The position numbers and the translations under genes are program-made. Below the pieces are notes generated by a model that saw only the letters and a program-made list of their open reading frames with translations, was not told where the DNA came from and made no database searches. Below are positions 17,315-27,532 of a stretch of DNA of 64,000 nucleotides, piece after piece. Every line of letters starts with the position of its first letter. Position 1 is the stretch's first letter. The stretch is from the NCBI RefSeq assembly GCF_001278945.1, contig NZ_LGRV01000007.1:453303-517302 (forward strand). The letters run 5' to 3'. Origin of the DNA: Lysinibacillus contaminans (GTDB taxonomy: Bacteria > Bacillota > Bacilli > Bacillales_A > Planococcaceae).

Positions 17315-17866
17315 ATGGAGCAAATGAGTCGTAATTTAGCCTTTCAATTAAAAAAAATCAGACAGCAACGTAGTTTTAGCTTAGATGATATGGCGAAGTT
17401 AACAAGTGTTAGTAAGGCACAGCTCGCACAAATTGAAAAAGGTGAGTCCAATCCAACTGTATCAACCATTTGGAAAATAGCTGCAGGTTTACGTATTTCT
17501 TTTTCGTCATTGTTACAGCCACCAACGGCACACTTTATGAAATTTAGCAGTAAGGATGCACCGCATGTTGATGAGGATGAGGGGCGTTATCGTGTATATT
17601 CAATTATTCCTTACGATCCAGAGCGTGGCTGGGAGTTTTATAAAATTGAGATGGAGCCTGGGTCATGGAGTAAAAGTGACGCGCATACGGAAGGAGTAGA
17701 AGAAACCGTAACTGTTATCCAAGGGCAAGCTTTAATTTCTGCTGGTGATATGCATGAACTATTGGTTGAAGGAGATACACTAGTATTTTCAGGTCATCAA
17801 GATCATGAATATAAAAATACATCGGAATCGTTAACGATTTTACATTTAATTTTGCAATATAAATAG
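17315..17866 (+). CDS. XRE-family regulator with cupin domain
   Basis: The 183-residue protein has an N-terminal helix-turn-helix (residues about 9-63: LKKIRQQRSFSLDDMAKLTSVS, then KAQLAQIEKGESNPTVSTIWKIA) and a C-terminal cupin domain (about 100-180) with E/H-rich ligands (HTEGVEETVTVIQGQA) that would bind a small effector or metal. Such proteins commonly regulate the adjacent transporter. The divergent azlCD and the direct repeat between them make local control likely. GGTGAG lies before ATG 17315. The effector is unknown; branched-chain amino acids are a guess. Confidence 0.88.
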   Translation: MEQMSRNLAFQLKKIRQQRSFSLDDMAKLTSVSKAQLAQIEKGESNPTVSTIWKIAAGLRISFSSLLQPPTAHFMKFSSKDAPHVDEDEGRYRVYSIIPYDPERGWEFYKIEMEPGSWSKSDAHTEGVEETVTVIQGQALISAGDMHELLVEGDTLVFSGHQDHEYKNTSESLTILHLILQYK

Positions 17867-17878
17867 AGGTGTTGACAC

Positions 17879-18505
17879 TTGAGTGAATGGTTTACTGTCG
17901 AAAATATAGAAAATCTTGCGACGCAATATCGGTCACTTGGGGGGCCACTTATAGGTTTGTTATTGCCATTTTTAGAGGCATTTCTACCGTTTTTACCACT
18001 GGTTGTATTCGTTGTGGCAAATGCAAGTGCGTTTGGTTTATGGCTTGGCTTTTTACTGTCATGGCTAGGTTCTGTGGCAGGGTCGTATGTGGTGTTTTTA
18101 ATCGTCCGCCATTTTGGCAAACATCCAAAGCTACGATTTTTAACTGGTGGAAAAAAGATACAAAGGCTCATTCAATGGGTGGACATGAATGGAATTAGCC
18201 CATTATTTGTGCTACTGTGCTTTCCATTTACACCATCGGTACTTGTGAACATTGTGGCTGGGCTTTCACATATTCGTAAGGAATTTTATTTAATCGTGCT
18301 TTTAGCTGGTAAATTCGTGATGATTTTAGGGATGAGTGTGCTCGGTTATGATTTAAAAGCATTGCTGACGAGCCCAGTTCGGCTAGTGAGTGCCGCTGTT
18401 GCCATTTTAATATTGTGGTGGATTGGGAAATTGATGGAGAAGCGATTAAATGCACGAGTGGAAAAGGATTTGAAGCATGCTCGAAAATTGGATAAAAATG
18501 AATAG
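17879..18505 (+). CDS. TVP38/TMEM64 (VTT-domain) membrane protein
   Basis: The 208-residue integral membrane protein shows the VTT/SNARE-associated fold: LEAFLPFLPLVVFVVANASAFGLWLGFLLSWLG-like helices broken by glycines, then the FPFTPSVLVNIVAGL re-entrant segment. Relatives (DedA, TMEM64, YtxB, YdjX) act in lipid scrambling or undecaprenyl-phosphate flipping. TTG 17879 has GAGGTG upstream. It starts 12 bases after the regulator gene and is probably cotranscribed with it. The substrate cannot be assigned. Confidence 0.85.
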   Translation: MSEWFTVENIENLATQYRSLGGPLIGLLLPFLEAFLPFLPLVVFVVANASAFGLWLGFLLSWLGSVAGSYVVFLIVRHFGKHPKLRFLTGGKKIQRLIQWVDMNGISPLFVLLCFPFTPSVLVNIVAGLSHIRKEFYLIVLLAGKFVMILGMSVLGYDLKALLTSPVRLVSAAVAILILWWIGKLMEKRLNARVEKDLKHARKLDKNE

Positions 18506-18636
18506 TTTAGTTGTACACTTAATGTCCTTTGTATCATGTAAAATGGTAGAAAGGATATTTTTTAGAGTTGGACAGGTAAGTTATCAAAGTGAGCCTGTTC
18601 TTATGAATAAACACAGTAAAGATAGGGGCGAAGTGG

Positions 18637-21600
18637 ATGTCATTACGAATTATATCTGGCCGTGCAGGAACAGGGAAATCGGCATTTATCCATGAAGAGA
18701 TTGTTGAACAGTTAAAAAGTGACCCTTTAGGAAATCCGATTTTCATTATCGTGCCAGACCAAATGTCATATTCAACCGAGTATGAGCTCACGAATGGTCA
18801 TGGCTTGAATGGATTAATTCGAGCGCAAGTAATGACTTTTAAGCGTTTGGCCTGGTTAGTGTTACAGGAAACGGGTGGTATTGCTCGTGAGGAAGTGAAT
18901 GGCTACGGCTATCGCATGCTTATTCGCAAACTACTTGAGGAACAAAAAAGTGATTTCTCGTTATTCCGACAAGCTGCCGGTAAACGTGGCTTTACAGAAG
19001 AAATTGAAGCATTATTACGTGAATTCAGTCGTTACAGCGTTAATAGTGCTGTATTAGCGGAAGTTTCGGAGTCATTAAAGGCAATTGATGCACCGAATAC
19101 ATTGCAGGCAAAAACGAATGATTTACAAATTGTATTACAAGCATTAGAGGAACGACTAGGTACAACCTATGTGGATAGTGAGGGCTATTATCCGATTTTA
19201 ACTGAGCAATTGAAAAATTCTAATATAATGAAACAAGCGACGGTTTACATTGATGGTTTTACTGCGTTTACAGTGAGAGAATTAGAGCTTGTGAAAGAGC
19301 TACTAAAGGTGACAAAGCAAGTTACAGTTGTGTTGCCATTTGACCGCACAGACGAAGCAAATGATGAACAGTCACTGTTTAATGAAGCGGCGACAACAAA
19401 TCAACGATTACATGATATTGCACAGGAAGAAGGCATTGAGGTCGATGCTCCGCTTCATTTTGTGACGACACATCGCTATCTGACGGGTGATTTACGTCAT
19501 ATAGAGGCGTCTTTTTCTGAAATTATTCCAGAATCGAAACCGTCTTCGGGAGATTTAGCGGTTATAGAGGCATCGAACCGTCGTGCGGAAATTCATGCGA
19601 TTGCCCGGGAAATAACGAAACTTACGCGACAAGGACAATACCGTTTTAAAGATATCGTATTACTTTACCGTCAGGTAGACGTCTATGACCCACTTATTGC
19701 AACGATTTTCCCACAATATGATATTCCAGTGTTTTTAAATTCCAAAAAACCAATGCTACACCATCCACTTATTGAGTTTAGTCGTTCAGTTTTGGAAGTG
19801 GTGACGTCTAACTGGAAGTATGAACCAGTCTTTCGAAGTGTGAAAACAGATTTGTTTTTCCCAGTACAGTCGGAACTAAGTGTTTGGCGTGAGCGCGCTG
19901 ATCGTCTAGAAAACTACTGTCTAGCACAAGGTATTTACGGTGAACGTTGGTTTGAGGAGTCACGCTGGTTTTATAAAAAATATCGTGGGCTAGAGTTCCA
20001 TTCTCGTGTGCAAACGGACGAAGAACGGGCGATGCAAGCAGAAATTGAAGCTATCCGTGATATTATTCTGATTCCTCTTAAACTATTTCAAGACAAGCTA
20101 GAGATGGCGAAAACAGGTCGTGATGTTGCGATTGCCTTATTCGAAATAGTAGAAGATGCTCAGGTATTTGAAAAGCTTCAAGCGATGAAAGATCGAGAGA
20201 TTGATAAAGGGGATGTACTTGCGGCTAGTGAGCATGACCAAGCTTGGAATCAGTGGGTTGCGGTGCTTGACCAGTTTGTATATATGTTTGGTGAGCAAGA
20301 AATGACAGCCGAGGAAGCTGCGAAAATTTTAGATGAAGGTTTCGATACGTTAGAATTTTCACGTATTCCACCTACTTTAGATGAAGTCACGGTGGCGACA
20401 GTGGAATTGGCACGTTTGTCAGACATTAAGGTAGCTTTTGTATTAGGAATGAATGATGGTGTTTATCCAACACGTTTGGATTATGAAGGGTTACTGTCGG
20501 ATACGGAGCGTGAATGGTTTACGCAAATTGGCTATGAGCTCGCACCAACTTCAAAAAATAGACTATTACAGGAAAACTTTTTAGTATATCGTGCCTTAAC
20601 GACGCCATCTGAAAAATTATACATGACCTATCCTACTGCAGATGAAGAAGGAAAAGCATTACTCGCATCTCTCTATATTAAAAAAATAATCGGTGATGAC
20701 AAAACAGCTGGATTATTAAGTGGTGTAACGGTGCAACGTATGGTGATTGATCCAATTGAGGAGCTAACAGAAAAAACGGCACTTACTTATTTACGTCATC
20801 CTAGAACGGCACTTTCTTACTTAATGGTGCAACTGCGTCAAGCGGAACATAGTCGAGAGCTTGCGCCCGAGTGGTTGGCATTGAAGAAATTTTATGAGCA
20901 GGATCCGTACTGGGCGCTTATTTTGCAACGTGTCATGCACCCAGTAACGCATAAAAATGAAGCGGAGGCACTGGAACCGTATATTACGCAAGAATTATAT
21001 GGTTCAAAATTAACGTCGAGTGTATCGCGCGTGGAAAAATACTTCCGCTGTCCATTCTCACATTTTACGACGTATGGCTTACGTTTAGAGGAGCGTGCTG
21101 AGTATCGTCTGGAATCATTTGCGATGGGTGATTTATTTCATGAGGCATTGAAATGGATTACGGAGGAAACACAGCGCCTGCAAATTTCGTGGGTTCGTCT
21201 AACGAAACAGCAAATTCAGCAATTGTCACGTCAGGCTGTTGAACAAATTGTGCCGGTATTTTCACATCAGATTTTATTGTCGAGTGCGCGTTATCGCTAT
21301 ATACAGCGCAAGCTTATGCGAATCGTTGAACGTACGATGATGGCGTTGTCCCAGCATGCCAATGTCTCACATTTTAAACCGATTGCAATTGAGGCATCAT
21401 TCGGTCCAGGGCGTGATGAGCAGTTGCCTCCACTTGAAATTGATTTAGAAGGTGGTAAGAAAATGTATATGCGTGGGCGTATTGACCGAGTGGATAGTGC
21501 GACCATAGCTGATCGTTCATATCTGAGAGTTGTCGATTATAAATCATCAAGTCGGGATTTAGACTTAAATGAGGTGTATCATGGGCTTTCACTACAGGTA

Positions 21601-22149
21601 TTGACATATTTAGATGTTGCGATGGAAAATTCTTCGTATTGGCTACCAGGAGATGCGGAGCCAGCAGGCGTTTTATATGTCCATGTGCACAATCCAATGT
21701 TGAAACTCGATAAGGATATGGCGGAAAGTGAGATTGAAACGGACCGACTTAAGCAATACAAAATGAAGGGGCTACTGACAGAAAATCCAGAGGTGATTTT
21801 GTCGATGGATGAACAACTTGAGGAAGGTGGAGGCTATTCACAAATTGTGCCTGTTTACATGAAAAAAGACGGCACACCATCTGAATCGCAGTCTCGCATC
21901 GTACCTGTCAATGATATGAAGAACATTCAACATTTTGTGCGCCAAAAGCACAAAGAAGCAGGGAATGGTATTTTAGCAGGCGATACTGCGATAAGCCCCT
22001 ATAAATTAAAATCAAAAACAGCGTGTGATTATTGCCAATTCACGTCTGTTTGTCAATTTGACCCATCCGACGGCAAGCAAAGCTATCGCCAATTACCACA
22101 AGCAAAGCCTGTGGAAGTCGTTGAGAAAATTCGTGAGGAGTTGAAGTAA
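18637..22149 (+). CDS. addB: ATP-dependent helicase/nuclease subunit B
   Basis: AddB is the Chi-recognising, inactivated-helicase partner in the AddAB double-strand-break resection complex, the RecBCD counterpart. The 1170 residues begin with Walker A GRAGTGKS (8-15). The C-terminal nuclease domain has GRIDRVD and VVDYKSS. Four cysteines, one in YFRCPFSHF and three in ACDYCQFTSVCQF, match the iron-sulphur staple that holds the nuclease domain. The length is near B. subtilis AddB (1166). addA starts one base after the stop, so the two are coupled. Confidence 0.97.
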   Translation: MSLRIISGRAGTGKSAFIHEEIVEQLKSDPLGNPIFIIVPDQMSYSTEYELTNGHGLNGLIRAQVMTFKRLAWLVLQETGGIAREEVNGYGYRMLIRKLLEEQKSDFSLFRQAAGKRGFTEEIEALLREFSRYSVNSAVLAEVSESLKAIDAPNTLQAKTNDLQIVLQALEERLGTTYVDSEGYYPILTEQLKNSNIMKQATVYIDGFTAFTVRELELVKELLKVTKQVTVVLPFDRTDEANDEQSLFNEAATTNQRLHDIAQEEGIEVDAPLHFVTTHRYLTGDLRHIEASFSEIIPESKPSSGDLAVIEASNRRAEIHAIAREITKLTRQGQYRFKDIVLLYRQVDVYDPLIATIFPQYDIPVFLNSKKPMLHHPLIEFSRSVLEVVTSNWKYEPVFRSVKTDLFFPVQSELSVWRERADRLENYCLAQGIYGERWFEESRWFYKKYRGLEFHSRVQTDEERAMQAEIEAIRDIILIPLKLFQDKLEMAKTGRDVAIALFEIVEDAQVFEKLQAMKDREIDKGDVLAASEHDQAWNQWVAVLDQFVYMFGEQEMTAEEAAKILDEGFDTLEFSRIPPTLDEVTVATVELARLSDIKVAFVLGMNDGVYPTRLDYEGLLSDTEREWFTQIGYELAPTSKNRLLQENFLVYRALTTPSEKLYMTYPTADEEGKALLASLYIKKIIGDDKTAGLLSGVTVQRMVIDPIEELTEKTALTYLRHPRTALSYLMVQLRQAEHSRELAPEWLALKKFYEQDPYWALILQRVMHPVTHKNEAEALEPYITQELYGSKLTSSVSRVEKYFRCPFSHFTTYGLRLEERAEYRLESFAMGDLFHEALKWITEETQRLQISWVRLTKQQIQQLSRQAVEQIVPVFSHQILLSSARYRYIQRKLMRIVERTMMALSQHANVSHFKPIAIEASFGPGRDEQLPPLEIDLEGGKKMYMRGRIDRVDSATIADRSYLRVVDYKSSSRDLDLNEVYHGLSLQVLTYLDVAMENSSYWLPGDAEPAGVLYVHVHNPMLKLDKDMAESEIETDRLKQYKMKGLLTENPEVILSMDEQLEEGGGYSQIVPVYMKKDGTPSESQSRIVPVNDMKNIQHFVRQKHKEAGNGILAGDTAISPYKLKSKTACDYCQFTSVCQFDPSDGKQSYRQLPQAKPVEVVEKIREELK

Positions 22150-22150
22150 T

Positions 22151-25100
22151 ATGGTGCAAACAATACCCGTGAAGCCAGCAAATGTCACATGGACAGATGA
22201 CCAGTGGAAAGCTATTTATGCAAGTGGACAGGATACACTTGTGTCGGCAGCGGCCGGTTCCGGAAAAACAGCGGTGCTCATCAATCGAATGATTGAAAAA
22301 GTAGTGGCAACAGAAAATCCTATTAATGTAGATGAACTTTTGGTTGTAACCTTTACGAATGCTTCTGCTGCCGAAATGCGACATCGAATGGCGGAAGCTC
22401 TTGAAAAAGCTATCGTAGAAAATCCAACATCTTCGCACTTGCGACGTCAATTAAGTCTTATTAATAAGGCACAAATTTCAACATTGCATTCCTTCTGCTT
22501 AGCAATCGTCAAGCAGTATGCGTATATGTTAGAAATCGATCCAGGTTTTCGTATTGCAAACGAGGCGGAAGTGGCGTTATTACGCGATGATGTGCTTGCT
22601 GACGTTTTAGAAGCCGCCTATGACACGCCGGATGAGGCAAAGGCACATGCTTTGTATCGACTTATTGATAGCTTTACGTCAGACCGTGATGACCAAGCGA
22701 TTGAAATATTGATGAGTAAACTCTACGATACATCGCGTGTCCATGCAGAGCCTTTCAAATGGCTAAGAAGTTTACCAGAGGGGTACAAGCTAGCTGATGA
22801 AGTGACGATTGATGATTTAGAGTTGTCTCAATATGTAAAGTTGACTGTTAAACACAGTTTAGAGGAAGCATTTGTCCTTATTTCAGAAATGCGAGAGATT
22901 ACGTTAAAACCTGATGGACCAGCTCCTTATGCAGAAACAGCTGAAATTGATTTTGCCATGATACAAGAGGGCATTCGAATTAGTCGTGAAGGATCTTGGC
23001 AAGAGCTATATGATTATTTTGGGACAGTGAAATGGACGAAGTTAAAAAGTGTAAAGAAGGATTCTTTGGCCAACCCTGATTTGCAAGATTTGGCGAAGAA
23101 AAAGCGTGAAGCGGCCAAGAAAATTGTCAACAAGATGAAAGAGACATATTTTGTTCGAACACCAGCCCGCCTACTAGAAGAAATTCGCTTAATGGCACCG
23201 GCGATCGAAACATTAGTGGAGCTGACTGAACGATTTAGTGAACAGTTTAGTATGGCTAAATTAGAACGTGGCATTATTGACTTTTCAGATTTAGAGCATT
23301 TTGCCTTGCAAATTTTAACGGTGGAAGTGGATGGGGGTTTACAGCCATCACCAATAGCATTGGATTTTAAAAAACGTTTTAAAGAAGTACTTGTTGATGA
23401 ATACCAAGATACGAATATGCTTCAAGAAACGATTTTGCAACTTGTGAAAAGTGGAGATGAACAAGACGGTAATCTCTTTATGGTGGGGGACGTTAAGCAA
23501 AGCATTTACCGCTTCCGTTTAGCAGAACCAAAACTCTTTATGCGTAAATATGGAAACTTCGTGGAGGAGCCAGAAGAGACAGGGATGCGTATAGATTTGA
23601 ATGCGAATTTCCGAAGTCGAAAAGAAGTTTTACATGGGACGAACTATGTATTTGCACAAATTATGGGCGAGCGAGTTGGGGAAATTGACTATGATGATAA
23701 TGCATCGTTGAAACCGGCCGCACCATATGATGACAAGGAAGTACCAGTAGAGTTAACGATTTTACATCCACCGCAAGAGGAAGCTCTAGATGAAGAAGAA
23801 CAAGCTGAGTCAGTTGCTAGTGAAGCATCTGAGTTAGAAGAATTGAAAAAATCTCAATATGAGGCGCGTTTTATTATTGAACGGATTCAGCAGTTAATGG
23901 CAGAAGGAACGACTGTTTATGATACGAAATCTGGGACAGAACGTCCGTTAAAGTACCGTGATATTGTGATTTTAATGCGCTCGATGACATGGTCAGCAGA
24001 TTTAGTAGAGGAATTTAAGCTTGCCGGCATTCCGCTCTATGCTGAGTCATCAAAAGGTTATTTTGATGCACTTGAAGTGATGATTATGCTAAATACTTTA
24101 AAGGTCATTGATAACCCATACCAAGATATCCCTCTAGCTTCTGTATTGCGTGCACCGTTTGTTGGATTAACGGAAAATGAATTGGCTAAAATTCGTCTAG
24201 CAGAGCCGAAAGCGCCATTTTACGATGCTTTAAAGCAGTTCGTACGTAGCGAGGGGCGTGGTGTACAATCGGTAACATTTGAAAAGCTACAACGTTTTAT
24301 GCTGCAGTTTGAAAATTGGCGTGATTTAGCACGTCGTGGCTCACTGTCGGATTTGATTTGGAAGATTTATTTAGATACGCATTATTACGAAATGGTAGGG
24401 GCAATGCCAAATGGTAGGCAGCGTCAGGCGAATTTGCGTGTCTTGCATGATCGTGCCTTGATGTATGAAAAAACAGCATTTCGTGGCTTATTCCGATTCC
24501 TCCGTTTTATCGACCGTATGCGTACGCGCGGAGATGATTTAGGAACAGCTAAATCTATTGGTGAAAAAGATGATGTTGTGCGTCTTGTGACTATTCACTC
24601 ATCAAAAGGATTGGAATTCCCTGTTGTCTTTGTCGCAGGTATGGGGCGTCCGTTCAACAAAATGGATTTCCATAATCCGTATTTATTTGACCAGGATTAC
24701 GGGTTGGCCGTGAAGGCAATTGATCCTGAAGATCGTATTACGTATACTTCACTGCCATTTTTAGCAATGAAGGAGAAAAAGGAATTAGAAATGCGTGCTG
24801 AGGAAATGCGCGTGCTCTATGTAGCAATGACACGTGCGAAGGAGCGACTTGTTTTAGTCGGTTCGGTAAAAAATTGGGAGAAAACACGCGAAAAATGGCA
24901 GGATGCACAAAGCTTACCACTGGATGCGCCGTTACAAGAATATTTACGTGCGCGTGCGAATAGCTATTTTGACTGGGTAGGGCCAGCTGTTGCAAGGCAT
25001 ATTGATTTCGCGCCATTAGCAGACGAACCATATAAAACGGTAGACAATCCATCTAGGTGGTTTGTACAAGCCATGTCGACATTAGCATTCGATTACGAAA

Positions 25101-25873
25101 CGCCGATAGATCACGAAGAACTACAAAAAGAATTAGCAACAATAGAAGATCAGGAGTTATTCGATGAAATTAATCGCCGCTTCCAAGCGCAGTATAAGTT
25201 CCAAAAATCAACATTAAAACGCTCGAAAACATCGGTTAGCGAAATTAAACGCATCGAAAATTTACAGCGTCAGGAAGAACCTGAATATTTCTTCACTGCC
25301 CCCAAAAAACAGGCTTCTACAATTGCACCAAGACCAACATTTTTACAGGAAAAACGCATGACAGGTGCTGAAATCGGTACAGTTGTCCATACAATTATGC
25401 AACATGTGCCAAAGTGGGGATTTGCAACTGTGCAAGAGGTTAAAACATTCGTTGAGGATTTAGTAGCAAAACAATTATTAACAGAGGCTGAAGCAAAAGT
25501 TGTGCCCAATGAAAAAATTGTGCATTTCTTTACAACAGACATTGGCCAGCGTTTTAAAGAAGCAAAGCAAATTCGTCGAGAAATGCCGTTTACAATTAGT
25601 CATGTGGATGAGGATGGCGACGCACAAATCATACAAGGGATTGTGGACTGCTTATTTGAAGATGCACAAGGTAACTGGGTGTTACTCGATTATAAAACCG
25701 ACCATATTCAAGCGCATTTTGCAGAAGAACCTGCTTTATCTAAAGAAATACTGGGGCGCTACGCTGTGCAATTACGTGTTTATAGTGAAGCCATTGAATC
25801 AATATTGCATATTAAAGTCAGTGAAAAAGTATTGTACTTATTCGATATTGGAAGAGAGCTTTATGCGGAATAA
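22151..25873 (+). CDS. addA: ATP-dependent helicase/nuclease subunit A
   Basis: AddA is the UvrD-type 3'-5' helicase plus nuclease of AddAB. The 1240 residues have Walker A AAAGSGKTA at 33-41, motif II VDEYQDTN, motif III GDVKQSIYRFR, motif V VTIHSSKGLEFPVVF, motif VI VAMTRAKERL and a C-terminal RecB-type nuclease motif (VDCLF...WVLLDYKTDH). All motifs are intact and the length is standard. GAGGAG precedes ATG 22151. Downstream is a transposon-like insertion at 25910, so the original 3' flank may have been disturbed. Confidence 0.97.
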   Translation: MVQTIPVKPANVTWTDDQWKAIYASGQDTLVSAAAGSGKTAVLINRMIEKVVATENPINVDELLVVTFTNASAAEMRHRMAEALEKAIVENPTSSHLRRQLSLINKAQISTLHSFCLAIVKQYAYMLEIDPGFRIANEAEVALLRDDVLADVLEAAYDTPDEAKAHALYRLIDSFTSDRDDQAIEILMSKLYDTSRVHAEPFKWLRSLPEGYKLADEVTIDDLELSQYVKLTVKHSLEEAFVLISEMREITLKPDGPAPYAETAEIDFAMIQEGIRISREGSWQELYDYFGTVKWTKLKSVKKDSLANPDLQDLAKKKREAAKKIVNKMKETYFVRTPARLLEEIRLMAPAIETLVELTERFSEQFSMAKLERGIIDFSDLEHFALQILTVEVDGGLQPSPIALDFKKRFKEVLVDEYQDTNMLQETILQLVKSGDEQDGNLFMVGDVKQSIYRFRLAEPKLFMRKYGNFVEEPEETGMRIDLNANFRSRKEVLHGTNYVFAQIMGERVGEIDYDDNASLKPAAPYDDKEVPVELTILHPPQEEALDEEEQAESVASEASELEELKKSQYEARFIIERIQQLMAEGTTVYDTKSGTERPLKYRDIVILMRSMTWSADLVEEFKLAGIPLYAESSKGYFDALEVMIMLNTLKVIDNPYQDIPLASVLRAPFVGLTENELAKIRLAEPKAPFYDALKQFVRSEGRGVQSVTFEKLQRFMLQFENWRDLARRGSLSDLIWKIYLDTHYYEMVGAMPNGRQRQANLRVLHDRALMYEKTAFRGLFRFLRFIDRMRTRGDDLGTAKSIGEKDDVVRLVTIHSSKGLEFPVVFVAGMGRPFNKMDFHNPYLFDQDYGLAVKAIDPEDRITYTSLPFLAMKEKKELEMRAEEMRVLYVAMTRAKERLVLVGSVKNWEKTREKWQDAQSLPLDAPLQEYLRARANSYFDWVGPAVARHIDFAPLADEPYKTVDNPSRWFVQAMSTLAFDYETPIDHEELQKELATIEDQELFDEINRRFQAQYKFQKSTLKRSKTSVSEIKRIENLQRQEEPEYFFTAPKKQASTIAPRPTFLQEKRMTGAEIGTVVHTIMQHVPKWGFATVQEVKTFVEDLVAKQLLTEAEAKVVPNEKIVHFFTTDIGQRFKEAKQIRREMPFTISHVDEDGDAQIIQGIVDCLFEDAQGNWVLLDYKTDHIQAHFAEEPALSKEILGRYAVQLRVYSEAIESILHIKVSEKVLYLFDIGRELYAE

Positions 25874-25930
25874 GGCAACCTTAAAGAGGGAAAATCAGTC
25901 CATTATTAAGGTTCATCACCATAACTAGGA

Positions 25931-26184
25931 GTTGATTTCCTTTCCGGCTGGGCGCTTTCGGGGGGGCGTCTGATGAGCCGCTTCGGGGCAACAGATGTTT
26001 TTTGTAGCGACAGCTACAGGATGTTGGTCACGAAGGCGTTGTCACAGGACGTGACGTTTTTAGCCTTCGTTCCCCTAGTGCTAGCTCCAGGGTCTCATCT
26101 AGGACGCTAATCCCCCAGGAAGCTTTGCTCTGTAGCGAAAGGCGAATGCCGTCAGCTACAGAGCAAAGCCTCCACTCCAATCAA
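25931..26184. repeat. GC-rich Bacillaceae-type repeat nested in the element
   Basis: The segment starts GTTGATTTCC and ends TCCACTCCAATCAA, the usual ends of a widespread GC-rich Bacillaceae intergenic repeat (GGGCGCTTTC near the left end, CTCCAGGGTCTC inside). It sits inside the GGTTCATCACC inverted ends, so it appears to have been captured or to be part of the moving unit. Confidence 0.5.
26122..26169. repeat. Perfect 15-bp hairpin in the element
   Basis: GCTTTGCTCTGTAGC (26122-26136) pairs perfectly with GCTACAGAGCAAAGC (26155-26169) around an 18-base loop. No T-run follows, so it is not a standard terminator. Confidence 0.85.
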
Positions 26185-26307
26185 TAAGCATTATTAAATC
26201 AAATGTCATCCCCGACTTTTGGTGATGAACCATTATAAAAAAAGAATTGGGCTGATTTTCCACTTTAGAGTAATATAAAGGGGAACGTTTGTTAGAGGAG
26301 GGTTTTT

Positions 26308-27477
26308 TTGAATTTTAAGCCGACGATGTTGCAGGAACGTATTGTAACATTAGATATTTTACGAGGATTTAGTTTATTTGGAATTTTACTAGTCAATATG
26401 TATGCCTTTTATTTGCCAATGCCTTATATCGATTTAGCGACATGGTTTACAACACCATCCGATATTGTATGGCAGCAAAACTTAGACATTTATGTACAAA
26501 GTAGTTTTTATCCGTTATTCGCTATGCTGTTTGGCTACGGATTAGCGATGCAGTGGCAAAAGGCACAAAGCCGTGAAGTGAGTTTTTACGGAACTGGTTT
26601 CCGTCGCTTAACTGTATTGTTTGTTTTTGGTCTAGTGCATGCTGTATTGATTTGGTGGGGCGATATTTTAATGACGTATGCGTTTTGTGGCGTTTTTTTA
26701 TTGCTACTTCTACGTATGAAACCGATTTGGCTATTGTTAACAGGAATTATTATTAATGGTTTTATGCAGATTTTAATGCTGTTTGTTATGGGGTTCATTA
26801 ATTTTAATGCAGTTGTGGAAGATACTTACATAGACATTGTAGCAGTAGAGAAGGCCATTACTGCGTATGGTTCTGGTAACTGGGTGGATGCTTTTATGCA
26901 ACGGTTAGATGATCTGACCTTACAGGCAAGTGTACTTATGTGGATTTTGTCATTATTTACAATCCTACCGTATATGTTAATAGGAGCAGCTGCATCAAAA
27001 TGGAAAATAGTGGAACGAGCAAAAGAATTAAAGTGGCTTTGGGTAGCGCTAGCGGTAATTGGACTAGCAGTAGGTATTTTTGTGAAAAGTTTACCTATTA
27101 TGCAAACTAGAACGTACTTACTCGATTATTTAAAAGTGTATGTAGGTGGACCCATTTTATCAGTGGGTTATATTGCACTTATTGTTTTACTTTGTTTACT
27201 GCCAATTGTGCCTAAGTTGTTAAGTCCTTTTGCAAAGATGGGGCGTATGTCAATGACGATGTACATCATGCAGTCTATTATCGGAACATGTTTATTTTAC
27301 CAATTTGGACTAGGCTGGTATGGTAAGGTAAGTGTTGCTACGGGTGTGTTGATCGCTGTAGGAATTATTGTGGTACAAATGGTCATCGCTGAAATTTGGC
27401 TATCGAAATTTAAGCAAGGGCCATTAGAGTTGATTTGGCGAAAATTTACGTACAAAAAAATGTTATCTGAAAAGTAA
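26308..27477 (+). CDS. DUF418 (YeiB-type) polytopic membrane protein
   Basis: The 389-residue protein has about nine to ten membrane helices. It opens with the family motif RIVTLDILRGFSLFGILLVN, and the C-terminal half carries the DUF418 region with GRMSMTMYIMQSIIGT. Members are related to acyltransferase-like membrane proteins of unknown role. TTG 26308 is well supported by GAGGAGGG upstream. It appears to be a single-gene unit whose upstream region was replaced by the inserted element. Confidence 0.88.
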   Translation: MNFKPTMLQERIVTLDILRGFSLFGILLVNMYAFYLPMPYIDLATWFTTPSDIVWQQNLDIYVQSSFYPLFAMLFGYGLAMQWQKAQSREVSFYGTGFRRLTVLFVFGLVHAVLIWWGDILMTYAFCGVFLLLLLRMKPIWLLLTGIIINGFMQILMLFVMGFINFNAVVEDTYIDIVAVEKAITAYGSGNWVDAFMQRLDDLTLQASVLMWILSLFTILPYMLIGAAASKWKIVERAKELKWLWVALAVIGLAVGIFVKSLPIMQTRTYLLDYLKVYVGGPILSVGYIALIVLLCLLPIVPKLLSPFAKMGRMSMTMYIMQSIIGTCLFYQFGLGWYGKVSVATGVLIAVGIIVVQMVIAEIWLSKFKQGPLELIWRKFTYKKMLSEK

Positions 27478-27532
27478 GGTAATTTGCAACGTATTGTTGT
27501 ATCATGTAGAAAAAAGAAGGAGCTTTTAAATC

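Larger units (their letters stand above)
25910..26231. mobile_element. 322-bp MITE-like element with inverted ends and 8-bp target repeats
   Basis: The element begins with GGTTCATCACCA and ends with its reverse complement TGGTGATGAACC. The flanking octamers ATTATTAA (25902-25909) and ATTATAAA (26232-26239) agree at 7 of 8 bases, as expected for an old target-site duplication. The inside codes for nothing and is full of hairpins: TGTAGC-GACA-GCTACA, GTCAC-N5-GTGAC, CGAAGGC...GCCTTCG, and a perfect 15-bp stem at 26122-26169. The right end, read inwards as GGTTCATCACCAAAAGTC, and 8-bp duplications suggest mobilisation by an ISL3-family transposase; that family assignment is inference. It lies between addA and the DUF418 gene. 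Confidence 0.7.
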
